Translations under genes and position numbers: made by a program
Source: Methanomicrobiales archaeon HGW-Methanomicrobiales-3
GTDB lineage: Archaea; Halobacteriota; Methanomicrobia; Methanomicrobiales; Methanospirillaceae
Direction: 5' to 3'
DNA length: 64,000 nucleotides
NCBI GenBank assembly: GCA_002839605.1
Contig: PGYK01000006.1
Coordinates: forward strand, 1-64,000
In this document: positions 26,579 to 39,176 of the stretch, piece by piece
Numbering within the stretch: position 1 is the stretch's first letter
How the letters are laid out: each line of letters opens with the position of its first letter
The notes under the pieces: model-generated
What the model was told of the DNA's origin: nothing
Databases searched by the model: none
The model's input: the letters and a program-made list of their open reading frames with translations, nothing else

Positions 26579-26588
26579 ATTATTAATA
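26579..26588 (+). promoter_or_regulatory. TATA box for the small membrane protein
   Basis: TTATTAATAT lies about 33-42 bases before the ATG at 26621, the expected spacing for a short-leader archaeal transcript. Confidence 0.5.
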
Positions 26589-26620
26589 TCCCGGGCGTAT
26601 ACCTGACATACTGATTAGCA

Positions 26621-26917
26621 ATGGAAAAGACCAGTTTCATAGAATCGTGCAGATCATACAATCCCAAGGACTGGGCACAGATCATCTTCATGATCCTGAT
26701 CTGCCTTGCCGGCGGCTACCTCATCATCTACAGCGTGTACATGATGACCGTACACAACGAGCCCAACCTGTTCATGTTCGCCATTGCCATGTTCGGCGTG
26801 GGCTGCACGGCCATCTGGTTCGGGCTCTCCCATGTCGAGATCCAGTCCACTGAGGAGAAACTGGAACGGATAACGAGCAAACTCGACAAGATCATCGAAC
26901 GGATGGAAAAAGAATAA
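26621..26917 (+). CDS. Small two-span membrane protein with coiled-coil tail
   Basis: A 98-residue protein. Two membrane segments (IIFMILICLAGGYLIIYSVYM and LFMFAIAMFGVGCTAIWFGL) are followed by a charged helix (STEEKLERITSKLDKIIERMEKE) with a heptad-like pattern, so the tail probably forms a coiled coil in the cytoplasm. It ends shortly before a T-run. The design recalls the protein at 38780, which also pairs a membrane segment with a coiled coil. Function unknown. Confidence 0.7.
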   Translation: MEKTSFIESCRSYNPKDWAQIIFMILICLAGGYLIIYSVYMMTVHNEPNLFMFAIAMFGVGCTAIWFGLSHVEIQSTEEKLERITSKLDKIIERMEKE

Positions 26918-26931
26918 CCCTGTTCCTTTTT

Positions 26932-26939
26932 TTTAAGGG
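26932..26939 (+). terminator. T-run terminator
   Basis: A run of eight T directly downstream of the gene ending at 26917, before the tRNA-Arg gene. T-runs without a hairpin are usual archaeal termination signals. Confidence 0.4.
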
Positions 26940-26987
26940 CAGATTAATTATCCTCAAGCACCCAATGTAATGGCACCACAACCGCGG

Positions 26988-27062
26988 GGGCCTGTGGCTT
27001 AGCCTGGATAGAGCGCCGGGCTTCTAACCCGGATGTCGGGGGTTCGAATCCCCCCAGGCCCG
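26988..27062 (+). tRNA. tRNA-Arg (TCT)
   Basis: Full cloverleaf. The acceptor GGGCCTG pairs with CAGGCCC, the discriminator is G, and no CCA is encoded. The D arm is GCTT/GAGC, the anticodon stem CCGGG/CCCGG closes the loop CTTCTAA with anticodon TCT, and the T arm GGGGG/CCCCC encloses TTCGAAT. It reads AGA codons. A T-rich stretch follows within a few bases. Confidence 0.95.
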
Positions 27063-27273
27063 CTTTTCCTTTTTCACCGGATTTTTTAAAAAAACCGTTA
27101 TCGGATACCATCCTGGCACTCCCAGCCTGCACAACAGATTTCCGGCAGCAGTATGAGGGTTCATCCTGCATAGCGGTCAGAGTAACGGGCACACCGCAGA
27201 ATCCGGGGATCCCGAAGTACAGCAAAAAACCCGGGTGCCTTTGTGCATCAGCACGGGAAACAAAAAAAAAACG

Positions 27274-27801
27274 TTACTGGAAACCAGGGCCGTCTTCATC
27301 GGCGGGCTGGTTGTCCATACGATCCTGGTAGGCCGGACCGTCATCGGAAGGCCCGTCATCCAGGGGTTTCTGGAGGATCTGGACATCGGCAATATTGTAC
27401 TGGCGGAGGGCGAGCTTCTTTGCCTTGAAGATGTTCTTGCCTTCCTTTCCGATAGCGATGCCCCGGTCCTCGTCGCGGACTTCGACTGTTGCGGTCTGCT
27501 GGTCGTCCTCGCCCTCAAAGAGGATCGAAGTGACCTGGGCAGGGAGGAAGCAGTTCTTGATGAACTGTTCCATGTTGCTGTTGTACTCCACGACCTCGAT
27601 CTTCTTTCCCATCACTTCGGATGCCTTCTTGATGGAGGCGCCCTTCTTGCCGATGGCAAGCCCCATATCGCCGGGGTTGATGACAAAGATGAGCCGGCCG
27701 TTGCGGTCATCGACCACACAGTCTCGGCTTCCTGCGCCGGTCAGGCTCTCGAACTGGGAGATGAGGCGCATGCAGTCTTCGGTCAGTTTTACTTCGACCA
27801 T
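27274..27801 (-). CDS. nusA: NusA-like KH-domain transcription factor
   Basis: Archaeal NusA, a short form made of two KH domains with no S1 domain, about 175 residues. The KH signatures are GLAIGKKGASIKKA and GIAIGKEGKNIFKA. The ATG at 27801 (MVEVKLTED) is preferred; an upstream in-frame Met overlaps L30e. It is the last gene of the RNA polymerase operon, the usual archaeal position, and should act in transcription elongation or termination, or in rRNA transcription. The C-terminal tail is acidic. The gene ends near the tRNA-Arg gene, with about 210 bases between. Confidence 0.93.
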   Translation of the reverse strand: MVEVKLTEDCMRLISQFESLTGAGSRDCVVDDRNGRLIFVINPGDMGLAIGKKGASIKKASEVMGKKIEVVEYNSNMEQFIKNCFLPAQVTSILFEGEDDQQTATVEVRDEDRGIAIGKEGKNIFKAKKLALRQYNIADVQILQKPLDDGPSDDGPAYQDRMDNQPADEDGPGFQ

Positions 27802-27815
27802 AGGATTACCCCGGT

Positions 27816-28106
27816 TCAAGCCCTCTTTAAGGAGAGGATGTCTGACTCGCCGGGAGTCACGATGGCAAGGGTGCTGACCATGAACGGCTTACCGCATGCT
27901 TTACCGAGTGCTACGCTGGACCCTTCAAACGTGTGGATGAAGAGGTTCTCGAATCCTGCAAGTTTTGTTTTGAAGGCGGCAGGACAGTTGCCGGCAACGA
28001 CAACCATCTGGGCTTTGCCTTCCTGAATGCATTTTTCCGTGTTGTTCTGGCCAAGAATTACATTTCCTGTCTTGATGGCCCTTCTGAGTGAAGCATTAAA
28101 ATCCAT
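27816..28106 (-). CDS. rpl30e: Ribosomal protein L30e
   Basis: A 96-residue L7Ae/L30e-fold RNA-binding protein of the large ribosomal subunit. The sequence MDFNASLRRAIKTGNVILG, the stretch MVVVAGNCPA and the C-terminal STLAIVTPGESDIL fit archaeal L30e. The Met at 28106 is used rather than one two codons further upstream. It lies between rpoA2 and nusA, the standard archaeal order. Confidence 0.94.
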   Translation of the reverse strand: MDFNASLRRAIKTGNVILGQNNTEKCIQEGKAQMVVVAGNCPAAFKTKLAGFENLFIHTFEGSSVALGKACGKPFMVSTLAIVTPGESDILSLKRA

Positions 28107-28139
28107 GTACAATTCCTCGTAGTAGTTTGCTGAATTTGT

Positions 28140-31956
<3,817 letters not shown>

Positions 31957-31957
31957 C

Positions 31958-33781
31958 TTACACCACGTCCTGTAACTTCAGTCTTGGGGCTATGCCCATA
32001 CTCTTCATCTCATCAAGCAGGAGCTTGAACGCGTAACTCATCTCGACCGAGTAGATGTCGGTCTCGTTACCGCAGGCAAGACACCGGGTCATGTTGCGCT
32101 TGCGGTCGAGCATTGCAACCATGCCGCAGTGTGCGCAGACATATTCCTGCACCTTGTCCGACTCGTCAAGGAGACGCTCCTTGAGGGCCATGGCGGCGCC
32201 GTGGCCGATCATGACATCACGCTCCATCTCACCGAACCGGAGACCACCCTCACGGGCACGTCCTTCCGTTGGCTGGCGGGTTAAAACCTGCACCGGCCCG
32301 CGGGACCGGGCATGCATCTTGGACGAGACCATGTGGTAGAGTTTCTGGTAGTAGATGACACCGATGTAAATGTCGGCCTTGAAGACCTTGCCGGTGATAC
32401 CGTCGCACATGATCTCGCGACCATTGTGGGAGAACCCAAGGGCCTTTAACGAACCGCGGATCTTTGCTTCGTTGTCAGCATCTTCACTGAAAGCAGTTGC
32501 GTTGATGCGCCGGCCTTCAAGCGAGCCGACTTTCCCCCCAATCATCTCGAGCATGTGCCCGACGGTCATACGACTGGGGATGGCATGCGGGTTGATGACC
32601 AGGTCGGGGGAGAGGCCGCTCTCGGTGAAGGGCATATCTTCCTGGGGCGTGATCAGACCCACGATCCCTTTCTGCCCGTGCCGGGATGCAAACTTGTCGC
32701 CGACTTCCGGGACACGGAGGTCGCGGGTGCGGACCTTGACAAGGCGCGAACTGTTCTCGCCTTCCGTGATGATGACCGTGTCGACAATCCCATGCTCGTT
32801 GGAACGCATGGTAACGGAAGTGTCGCGGCGCTTCTCGACTGCGATGAGTTCGCCGCTTGGCTCTTCGAGGAACCGGGGCGGGGAGGTCTTCCCGATGAGC
32901 ACGTCTTTTTCCAGGACAACGGTCTCGGGGTTGATGACCCCGTCTTCGTCAAGGCTCTTGTAGGACTCAGCACCATGGGCACCGGCAACATCCTCTTCAG
33001 GAACCTCGATGCGGTCGATCTGGCCACCGGGATACCGGCGCTCTTCGCCTTCGTAGGTCCTGAAGAAATGGGACCGGCCAAGGCCGCGATCGATCGAGGC
33101 CTTGTTGAAGATGAGCGCATCTTCAATATTGTAGCCTTCGTAGGAGAGGATGGCGACCACGAAGTTCTGGCCGGCCGGACGGTCGTCCGAACCGATCAGT
33201 TCCGAGGTCTGGGTGTGGGTGAGCGGTTTCTGGCAATAGTGGAGCATATGACCCCGGGTGTCGGGGCGGAGCTTCATGTTGGCAGAGCCGAAGCCGAGTG
33301 CCTGCTTGACCATTCCTGCCCCCATCGTGACACGGGGACTTGCATTGTGCTCGGGGAACGGGACGTGAGCTGCACCGATACCGAGGATCAGTGAGGGGTC
33401 GATCTCAAGGTGGGTGTGCTCGGGCGTCAGCTTCGAGAAGTCCATAGCGATCAAGAGGTCTTCTTCCTCTTCGGCATCGATGAACTCGATGAGACCGCGC
33501 TGGACAAACGAGTTCATGTCCACTTCCTTCCTCGCGAGGCGGGCAAGATCCTCTTCGGTGATGAGCGGCTCGCCGTTCTTTAAGACGATGAGCGGGCGGC
33601 GGGCCCGGCCACGGTCGGTCAGGATGACGACATCCCCGTTGTACTCCTTGTGGGAGACATTCACTTCATAGGAGATGGCGCCCTGCCGGCGCATGGACCG
33701 GATCGTCTCAACCAGTTCTTTTGGGTCATCGACAAGGCCGATGAGCGCTCCGTCAGCAAAGACGCGTGATTTCTTGCTCAT
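31958..33781 (-). CDS. rpoB1: DNA-directed RNA polymerase subunit B-prime
   Basis: The C-terminal portion of the second-largest subunit, 607 residues. Recognisable features are [17 protein letters not shown], the hybrid-binding region with GQKGIVGLI and PHAIPSRMT, and a C-terminal zinc ribbon (CAHCG...CLACG). The split of B into B-prime and B-double-prime is the methanogen arrangement. Start at ATG 33781 overlaps the upstream rpoB2 stop by four bases. Confidence 0.98.
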   Translation of the reverse strand: MSKKSRVFADGALIGLVDDPKELVETIRSMRRQGAISYEVNVSHKEYNGDVVILTDRGRARRPLIVLKNGEPLITEEDLARLARKEVDMNSFVQRGLIEFIDAEEEEDLLIAMDFSKLTPEHTHLEIDPSLILGIGAAHVPFPEHNASPRVTMGAGMVKQALGFGSANMKLRPDTRGHMLHYCQKPLTHTQTSELIGSDDRPAGQNFVVAILSYEGYNIEDALIFNKASIDRGLGRSHFFRTYEGEERRYPGGQIDRIEVPEEDVAGAHGAESYKSLDEDGVINPETVVLEKDVLIGKTSPPRFLEEPSGELIAVEKRRDTSVTMRSNEHGIVDTVIITEGENSSRLVKVRTRDLRVPEVGDKFASRHGQKGIVGLITPQEDMPFTESGLSPDLVINPHAIPSRMTVGHMLEMIGGKVGSLEGRRINATAFSEDADNEAKIRGSLKALGFSHNGREIMCDGITGKVFKADIYIGVIYYQKLYHMVSSKMHARSRGPVQVLTRQPTEGRAREGGLRFGEMERDVMIGHGAAMALKERLLDESDKVQEYVCAHCGMVAMLDRKRNMTRCLACGNETDIYSVEMSYAFKLLLDEMKSMGIAPRLKLQDVV

Positions 33782-35343
33782 GATTCGCCTCCGATCTTCT
33801 CGACCCCGAGGTTATGCAGGATCCGCAGGATCTCTTCTTCATCTTCAACACCCTTGCTGATCTCGACCATCTGGGCAAAGTTCTTGACAAGACCACAATT
33901 CGGCCCTTCAGGGGTCTCGCTCGGGCAGATCCGGCCCCACTGGGTCGGGTGCAGGTCACGGGCCTCGAAATGGGGCTGTGACCGGGAGAGCGGCGAGATC
34001 ACACGGCGCAGGTGCGAGAGCACGGCCATGTGGTCGATGCGGTCAAGGAGCTGGGAGACACCGGTCCGGCCGCCCACCCAGTTACCGGTGGCAAGCGGGT
34101 GGAGGAGGCGCTCGGTTAAGACATCGGCACGGACAGCGGTCCCGATTGACAGGTCACGGTGACGCATGCTTGCGCGTTCGAGCTGGTACTTGATATCCCG
34201 CGTTAACCGGTTGAGCGAGATACGGAAGAGGTCTTCCATAAGATCGCCTGCAAGTTTCAGCCGCTTGTTCGAGTAGTGGTCCTTGTCATCGATCCTGCGC
34301 TTGTTCAGCACCAGGTCAAAACAGGCTTCAGCCATGCGGCCGAGGAAGTGTGCCTTGGCAAGCCGGACCGAGAGGACCGCTTCCTGGTAGCCCTCGTCGC
34401 CTTCCTTGAGATTGGCCGGCATCGCGTAGTTGAGGTGCGGCAGGAGGTAGTTATCAAGCACGAACTCGGCGCGCTTGCGCTGGTAGTCCCTCGTCTGGTT
34501 GGGTGCCAGCTTCTTCCCCACATACATGACGCCACCCTCGACAGAGTCGCATTCGCTCTCTTCGAGGTTCTGCATCATGAAGGTTAAGATGTCCTCATCG
34601 GTCGAGACCGCGTTGACGACCTCCTGGTCGTTGGTCATGCCCAGTGCCCGCATCAGGTCCACGAACTTTAAGTGGCCGGCAACGGACGGGAAGGAAACCT
34701 CAAGCAGGTTCTTCTTGTTCCGTTCGACAACCACCAGTGCGCGGTACCCGCGGAACTGGGAGAATACCTTGGCCACGTAGATGCGCTCATTGTAACGCTC
34801 GGTGAACTCGGTCATGATCTTGTTGGACGCTAAGTCCTCCAGGGTCATGAGCACGCGCTCCGTGCCGTTCACAATGAAATACCCGCCGGCATCGAACGCA
34901 TCTTCCCCGTGGGAGACGCGCTGCGCGTCGTCCATCCCGTACAGGTTACAGGCCGTTGATCCGACCATGATCGGGAGCTGCCCGATCGTGGTGATGATGG
35001 GATCCTGCCGGTCTTCGCCATGCACAAGAGTAAGACTCAGCTGGATGGGTGCCGCGTAGGTGAGGTTGCGCAGCCGTGCCTCGCAGGGATACAGTTCCCC
35101 CTGCGAACCGTCCGCTTCCCGCACCAGCGGCTTTTTGACTTCGATGTTCCCGAGTTCCACCCAGACCGGCTCGTTGTTCTTGCCCCGGTTTTCGATGTCG
35201 GTCTCGATAACCCGCTGCTCGTTTACCACTTTCTGGAGATTGTATTTTAAGAAATAGTTGAAGGAGTCAAGCTGGTGGCGCGCAACATGCTCCCGTGAAA
35301 AATATGCCCTCGATAAAATACTTCTGTCAATCAGACTGACCAA
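33778..35343 (-). CDS. rpoB2: DNA-directed RNA polymerase subunit B-double-prime
   Basis: The N-terminal portion of the second-largest subunit, 521 residues, beginning [15 protein letters not shown]. The fork region with [27 protein letters not shown] (residues about 465-491) is complete. The start appears to be TTG at 35343, ten bases after the rpoH stop; no ATG is available nearby. It overlaps rpoB1 by four bases. Confidence 0.97.
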   Translation of the reverse strand: MVSLIDRSILSRAYFSREHVARHQLDSFNYFLKYNLQKVVNEQRVIETDIENRGKNNEPVWVELGNIEVKKPLVREADGSQGELYPCEARLRNLTYAAPIQLSLTLVHGEDRQDPIITTIGQLPIMVGSTACNLYGMDDAQRVSHGEDAFDAGGYFIVNGTERVLMTLEDLASNKIMTEFTERYNERIYVAKVFSQFRGYRALVVVERNKKNLLEVSFPSVAGHLKFVDLMRALGMTNDQEVVNAVSTDEDILTFMMQNLEESECDSVEGGVMYVGKKLAPNQTRDYQRKRAEFVLDNYLLPHLNYAMPANLKEGDEGYQEAVLSVRLAKAHFLGRMAEACFDLVLNKRRIDDKDHYSNKRLKLAGDLMEDLFRISLNRLTRDIKYQLERASMRHRDLSIGTAVRADVLTERLLHPLATGNWVGGRTGVSQLLDRIDHMAVLSHLRRVISPLSRSQPHFEARDLHPTQWGRICPSETPEGPNCGLVKNFAQMVEISKGVEDEEEILRILHNLGVEKIGGES

Positions 35344-35353
35344 CCCCGGATTT

Positions 35354-35605
35354 TTACTTCTTTGGTCTCTTGATCACGAGACGGTATGCCTCGGCTCTGC
35401 CAGCCGTATGACTCGCCCGGATTACTTTTATCACATTGTCGACTTCTGCGCCGATTGTCTTCACTGCAGGATCGTCGTTGTAAATTTTGGGTAAGTGATC
35501 CGTAGTAATGTTGTAGCGCGACAGGAGCTCAGATACCTCCTCGTCACTCATAATTTTATGGTCTGGCACCATCACGTGGTCCAACACATTAAGTTTGGTG
35601 CTCAA
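35354..35605 (-). CDS. rpoH: DNA-directed RNA polymerase subunit H
   Basis: Subunit H (Rpb5 C-terminal domain equivalent), 83 residues. The sequence [19 protein letters not shown] and the ending [24 protein letters not shown] are diagnostic. Translation probably starts at TTG 35605, since GAGGGGG lies about seven bases upstream and no ATG fits. It is the first gene of the seven-gene rpoH-B2-B1-A1-A2-L30e-nusA operon. Confidence 0.97.
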   Translation of the reverse strand: MSTKLNVLDHVMVPDHKIMSDEEVSELLSRYNITTDHLPKIYNDDPAVKTIGAEVDNVIKVIRASHTAGRAEAYRLVIKRPKK

Positions 35606-35655
35606 TGAAAAACCCCCTCACAGATGAACAAATTTCCTCTCAGATGCATCACCGC

Positions 35656-35678
35656 AAAAAACCCACGATTACTCGTGG
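35656..35678 (-). terminator. Hairpin plus T-run after tRNA-Lys
   Basis: On the minus strand CCACGA (35678-35673) pairs with TCGTGG (35668-35663) around GTAA and is followed by GTTTTTT. It looks like a factor-independent bacterial terminator, placed just past the 3' end of tRNA-Lys and before rpoH. It could separate tRNA transcription from the polymerase operon or attenuate read-through. Confidence 0.6.
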
Positions 35679-35681
35679 CAA

Positions 35682-35755
35682 CGGGCCCGGAGGGATTTGA
35701 ACCCCCGACCACCTGGTTAAAAGCCAGGCGCTCTACCGAACTGAGCTACGAACCC
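35682..35755 (-). tRNA. tRNA-Lys (TTT)
   Basis: Full cloverleaf on the minus strand. The acceptor GGGTTCG pairs with CGGGCCC with two G-T pairs, and the discriminator is G with no encoded CCA. The anticodon stem CCTGG/CCAGG closes the loop CTTTTAA with anticodon TTT. The T arm is GGGGG/TCCCC-like around TTCAAAT. It lies directly upstream of the RNA polymerase operon in the same direction. Confidence 0.95.
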
Positions 35756-35797
35756 TTGTAGTCTTAGATGTACAGCGTTATAACAATGCGGGGGGAC

Positions 35798-35806
35798 AAT
35801 ATAAAT
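35798..35806 (-). promoter_or_regulatory. TATA box upstream of tRNA-Lys
   Basis: ATTTATATT on the minus strand is about 43 bases before the tRNA start. A second candidate, GTTATAAC at 35777-35784, is closer. Either could drive tRNA-Lys and, by read-through, rpoH. Confidence 0.45.
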
Positions 35807-35857
35807 GTTCCTGCCATACATTGATTTTTCCGTGTGTTTTGGGATCTTTCAGGCCAC

Positions 35858-36487
35858 TCACGTTCCCCGGGAGATCCTGCCGTTTATTTCCTTAAGCCGC
35901 AGCTCATCGGCCTGAATCTTCTCCTCAAGCCGGCTGATGGCTTCCAGGTCCTCGGCAGGTACTTCGCTGCCGGGCCGGTTGATCGCACTCGAACGTTTCA
36001 GGACGGCCAGGAGACTGGCATCCACCTCAATACTCTTCCGGAGCCGCGAGTATTCCTCGACAAGCGCGGGTTCAAGTCCCGCGTCCTTTGCAATAACTGC
36101 CTCCAGGCTCACATCCCTGCGGCGTTCAAAGACCCGGTTGATCGTATCGAGGAGCTGGGCAGGATTGACCGGCTTTGAGACGAAATCCTCGATATTGAGG
36201 CTGTGCTCCTGCGCTTCTTCAGGAGAGATCTTCTTGGCAGAGAACATGAGAACCGGTATACCATTAATCTGGGGATTTGCCTTTATCTTCTCAAGCGTCT
36301 CCCACCCGTCCATGGGTTCCATCATGATGTCGAGAAGGATAAGATCCGGTGCGGTTGTCTTGAGAAGGGAGAGCGCTTCGTCGCCACCATGGGAGGCAAT
36401 GGGTTTGAACCCTTTGCGCTTTAAGAGTGCGACAAGACCATCAACAATATAGGGGCTGTCGTCTACAATCAGGATCGTCTCGTCCAC
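35858..36487 (-). CDS. Response regulator with helical C-terminal extension (RR1)
   Basis: GTG 36487 is preferred over the ATG at 36550, because GGAGGAAG lies directly upstream and the receiver domain begins at once (VDETILIVDD). 209 residues. The receiver (1-125) has acidic pocket Asp9-Asp10, phospho-acceptor Asp53 (LLDIMM) and Lys105 (VSKPV). The rest (about 130-209) is helical and coiled-coil-like, with no DNA-binding or enzymatic output domain. It shares this plan with the next gene. No histidine kinase lies nearby, so phosphate must come from elsewhere. Confidence 0.88.
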   Translation of the reverse strand: MDETILIVDDSPYIVDGLVALLKRKGFKPIASHGGDEALSLLKTTAPDLILLDIMMEPMDGWETLEKIKANPQINGIPVLMFSAKKISPEEAQEHSLNIEDFVSKPVNPAQLLDTINRVFERRRDVSLEAVIAKDAGLEPALVEEYSRLRKSIEVDASLLAVLKRSSAINRPGSEVPAEDLEAISRLEEKIQADELRLKEINGRISRGT

Positions 36488-36629
36488 GCTATCTTCCTCC
36501 CGGTTCTGTACCGGTGCCGGCAGGATGGCAGAGGAAAAAGACCCTGCCATTCAAATGCCGGTTATTGCTCATGTGCAATCGTATTTCAATCAGGTGCCGG
36601 GACCGGTCACCGGTCGTCCCCACCATAGG

Positions 36630-37265
36630 TTATTGGGATGAGGGAGTGCCCGAAAGCTCCCCCTTGATCTGCTGAAGGCGGTTCTCCTGGAACTTGATAT
36701 TCATCTCCATGCTCTTGATGGCACGGGAGATCTCGTCGCTGACGCGGACTTTCGAGTCATTAAAGTTATAGGTGGTCTCAAGGATCTTCATGAGGCGGCG
36801 GTTCACATCAATGCTCTTGGAGAGACGGGCATACTCGGAGATGATCTCGGTGTCAAACCCGGACTGTTTTGCCATGTCCATGTCCGACTTGATGGACTGG
36901 CGGCGGGTGAGCACGTGCTCGATCGCATCATAGAGCTCGCGGTGGGTGATGGGCTTTAAGACATAGTCCTCGATGTAGATCCCGTATTCCTGCGCCTCAG
37001 CCGGAGTAAGCTGTTTTGCCGTGAGCATCAGGACCGGAATCTCCTTGGTTTCAGCGTTCTCCTTGATCCGCTCGAGCGTTTCCCATCCGTCCACGGGTTC
37101 CATCATGATGTCGAGAAGAATGAGATCGGGGGTCACGGTCTTCAGGATCTCTAAGCATTCCTCCCCCCCGTATGCAGCAACGGTGCGATATCCGCCCCGT
37201 TCGAGCATGGTGACGAACACGTCGACAATAAAAGGGCTGTCGTCAACAACCAGAATGGTATACAT
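36630..37265 (-). CDS. Response regulator with helical C-terminal extension (RR2)
   Basis: A paralogue of the gene at 35858, 211 residues. The receiver shows Asp8-Asp9, phospho-acceptor Asp52 (LLDIMMEPVDGWETLE) and Lys104 (VLKPI). A long helical tail (about 125-211, including KSMEMNIKFQENRLQQIKGEL) probably self-associates. ATG 37265 overlaps the stop of the roadblock gene by one base (TAATG), so the two are translationally coupled. The 142 bases between RR2 and RR1 hold no gene. Confidence 0.9.
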   Translation of the reverse strand: MYTILVVDDSPFIVDVFVTMLERGGYRTVAAYGGEECLEILKTVTPDLILLDIMMEPVDGWETLERIKENAETKEIPVLMLTAKQLTPAEAQEYGIYIEDYVLKPITHRELYDAIEHVLTRRQSIKSDMDMAKQSGFDTEIISEYARLSKSIDVNRRLMKILETTYNFNDSKVRVSDEISRAIKSMEMNIKFQENRLQQIKGELSGTPSSQ

Positions 37266-37624
37266 TACATCGCCTCCCTGATTTTATGAGCAACTTCGAG
37301 CATGAGTGCATGGATCCGGGTCGGATCTGCACTATCACTGATGATGGCAGCAATAAGAAAGTTTTCCCCCGCCCCCATGATGATGATCGATGAGTTCTCG
37401 GCCCGGATCGTCACCGAACCAAGCGACTTTGCATGGATGATGCTCCCCACCGATTCTGCTGATGCGAGGATGGTAGCGGACAGGGCACCGAACCAGGGTT
37501 CATTGAGGTCCCGGTCAAAATGCTTTCCGGCAATGATTCCATCACGGGATACAAGGGCACATGCCGCAACTCCCTCGATAGATTGTACCTGTTCGATGAA
37601 CGCAGAGATCTTCTCTTTTAACAT
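37265..37624 (-). CDS. Roadblock/LC7-domain protein
   Basis: A roadblock/LC7 protein of about 119 residues; the ATG at 37624 (MLKEKISAFIEQV) is preferred because the frame upstream is AT-rich leader. The fold signature ACALVSRDGIIAG and the beta-rich centre (SVTIRAENSSIIIMGAGENFLIAAI) are clear. Such proteins dimerise and often control small GTPases (MglB) or serve as scaffolds; no partner GTPase is present here. It precedes two response regulators in one transcription unit, divergent from a MinD-type gene. Confidence 0.88.
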   Translation of the reverse strand: MLKEKISAFIEQVQSIEGVAACALVSRDGIIAGKHFDRDLNEPWFGALSATILASAESVGSIIHAKSLGSVTIRAENSSIIIMGAGENFLIAAIISDSADPTRIHALMLEVAHKIREAM

Positions 37625-37677
37625 GCTCAAATGCTCCTGCTGCACTACCCTGTGTAATTGATAATACCTGATGGGAG

Positions 37678-37691
37678 CATATATACATATT
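37678..37691 (-). promoter_or_regulatory. TATA region of the roadblock/response-regulator operon
   Basis: ATATGTATATATGC on the minus strand lies about 54-67 bases before the ATG at 37624. It is the leftward promoter of the 37625-37980 divergent spacer. Confidence 0.55.
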
Positions 37692-37936
37692 GTTTTTCCT
37701 GTCTTTGTACGCAAGACCAATCAAAGAAAAAATCCCATGATTGTTGAGTATTACCCCAATTTTCCGGCCCGGTTGCTGTGCCCCGTTCCGGATTGGCCCG
37801 GGTACCCGATGATCCGCCAGAATATTTCCTTACAGAGGGCATGGTTTTGATTTTTGGTTTTTTGATACTGGCCTGGCAACCTGCCGGATCCCGTTCTCTC
37901 CAGACGGCAGATTTCGTAACGGTCCACTCTTGACAA

Positions 37937-37945
37937 TTTATAAAT
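37937..37945 (+). promoter_or_regulatory. TATA box of the MinD-type gene
   Basis: TTTATAAAT lies about 36-44 bases before the ATG at 37981, giving a leader of roughly 10-15 bases. It is the rightward promoter of the divergent spacer. Confidence 0.65.
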
Positions 37946-37980
37946 ACCTTTTTCCCCAACCAGTTGAAATAAGAATTCAG

Positions 37981-38760
37981 ATGATCCGGGCATATACCAT
38001 CACTTCAGGCAAAGGCGGCGTCGGCAAGACCACGCTTACCGTGAACCTTGGTATATCCTTGGCCCAACTCGACCGGGAAACCTACATCCTCGATGCCGAT
38101 ATCGGGATGGCCAACATGGCGCTCATCCTCGGGATGGACGATGTCCCGGTCACGCTCCACGAGGTGCTCGCGGGCAAGGCAGACATTGAGGATGCCGTGT
38201 ACGAGGGGCCGGCCGGGGTCAAAGTGGTCCCGAGCGGGATCTCGTTGCAGGGATTCCAGCAGGCTGACCCGGACAAGCTGCGCGATGTGATGCACACGCT
38301 CGTGGACCGCTGCGAGTACCTCCTCATCGATGCGCCCAGCGGGATATCAAAAGAGGGCGTTGTACCCCTCTCGGTTGCCGATCAGGTTATCCTCGTGGTG
38401 AACCCCGAGCTGGCATCCATGGCCGATGCCCTCAAGACCAAGATCCTCTGCGAGGTGATGGGGGGCAGCGTGTACGGCGCCATCCTGAACCGGGCCGGTC
38501 TTGAGCATACCGAGCTCCGTTCGCAGAGCGTGGAGGACGTGCTCGGTGTCAGGGTTATCGATGTCGTGCCGGAAGATGCAAGCGTCCGCAGGGCAGCAGC
38601 ATACAAGACGCCCTGCGTGCTGAAGTACCCCAGCACGGATGCAACACGGGCGTTCAAGCGGATCGCGGCCCAGATGTGCGGGGTTGAATATGAGGAAGAA
38701 GCGGACAAGGCAAAGAACGAAAGTTTCGTAGACCGTCTTGCCCGTGCAGTGTTCAGGTGA
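37981..38760 (+). CDS. MinD/ParA-type positioning ATPase
   Basis: A deviant Walker ATPase of the MinD group, 259 residues, starting MIRAYTITSGKGGVGKTT with the signature Lys at the start of the P-loop (SGKGGVGKTT, residues 9-18). The switch region LDADIGMANM and the DAPSGIS box follow the family. Members bind ATP, dimerise on membranes or partner proteins and position other complexes. The C-terminal end (SFVDRLARAVFR) is an amphipathic helix, possibly membrane binding. Start 37981 fits the TATA box. It is followed after 19 bases by a small coiled-coil membrane protein. Confidence 0.93.
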   Translation: MIRAYTITSGKGGVGKTTLTVNLGISLAQLDRETYILDADIGMANMALILGMDDVPVTLHEVLAGKADIEDAVYEGPAGVKVVPSGISLQGFQQADPDKLRDVMHTLVDRCEYLLIDAPSGISKEGVVPLSVADQVILVVNPELASMADALKTKILCEVMGGSVYGAILNRAGLEHTELRSQSVEDVLGVRVIDVVPEDASVRRAAAYKTPCVLKYPSTDATRAFKRIAAQMCGVEYEEEADKAKNESFVDRLARAVFR

Positions 38761-38779
38761 TACCATTCTTGGAGCTCTT

Positions 38780-38977
38780 ATGGCATACGAAGGATACATG
38801 CTGGTCTTGTTCGGCGGCGTCATTGTTGTCCAGCAGTTTATTATTTATCTGATGTACGTGAGGATACGGCAGTTGCTGGATGAGGTCGATTCCATTGAAG
38901 GCAAGATCCGGATCACGGATACGGAACTCGAGAACCTGATCTCCCGGGTAGAAGAGTTCAAGCGCGGCAATATCTGA
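38780..38977 (+). CDS. Small membrane protein with coiled coil, partner of the MinD gene
   Basis: A 65-residue protein with one membrane segment (LVLFGGVIVVQQFIIYLMYV) and a charged coiled-coil helix (RQLLDEVDSIEGKIRITDTELENLISRVEEF). The ATG at 38780 has GGAGCT four to nine bases upstream and follows the MinD-type stop by 19 bases. It could anchor or regulate the ATPase. No known family is recognised. Confidence 0.72.
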   Translation: MAYEGYMLVLFGGVIVVQQFIIYLMYVRIRQLLDEVDSIEGKIRITDTELENLISRVEEFKRGNI

Positions 38978-39063
38978 TCGAAATCTATTCCCCTGTTTTT
39001 TCATGAATCCCCGTAACGCGTAACATAAGCTACATAAGTGATCTGATCCTATAGTAGGAGAGC

Positions 39064-39137
39064 GGGGCCATAGGGTAGCCTGGCCATCCTAGGAGACTGG
39101 GGGTCTTCTGACCTGAGTTCAAATCTCAGTGGCCCCA
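39064..39137 (+). tRNA. tRNA-Pro (GGG)
   Basis: The acceptor GGGGCCA pairs with TGGCCCC, with discriminator A and no encoded CCA. The D-loop contains AGCCTGGCC, the anticodon stem GGAGA/TCTTC closes CTGGGGG with anticodon GGG, and the T arm CTGAG/CTCAG encloses TTCAAAT. It is complete and isolated, 86 bases after the coiled-coil gene. Confidence 0.9.
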
Positions 39138-39176
39138 TCATTTTTGTTGTTGCCAGCCAATAGTTCTGGCAGTATC

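Noticed and set aside
37981-38760. MinD-type gene as nitrogenase NifH-like or Mrp/Nbp35 cluster carrier
   Set aside because: It lacks the conserved CxxC cluster-ligand motif of those relatives and keeps the MinD pattern with an amphipathic C-terminal end.
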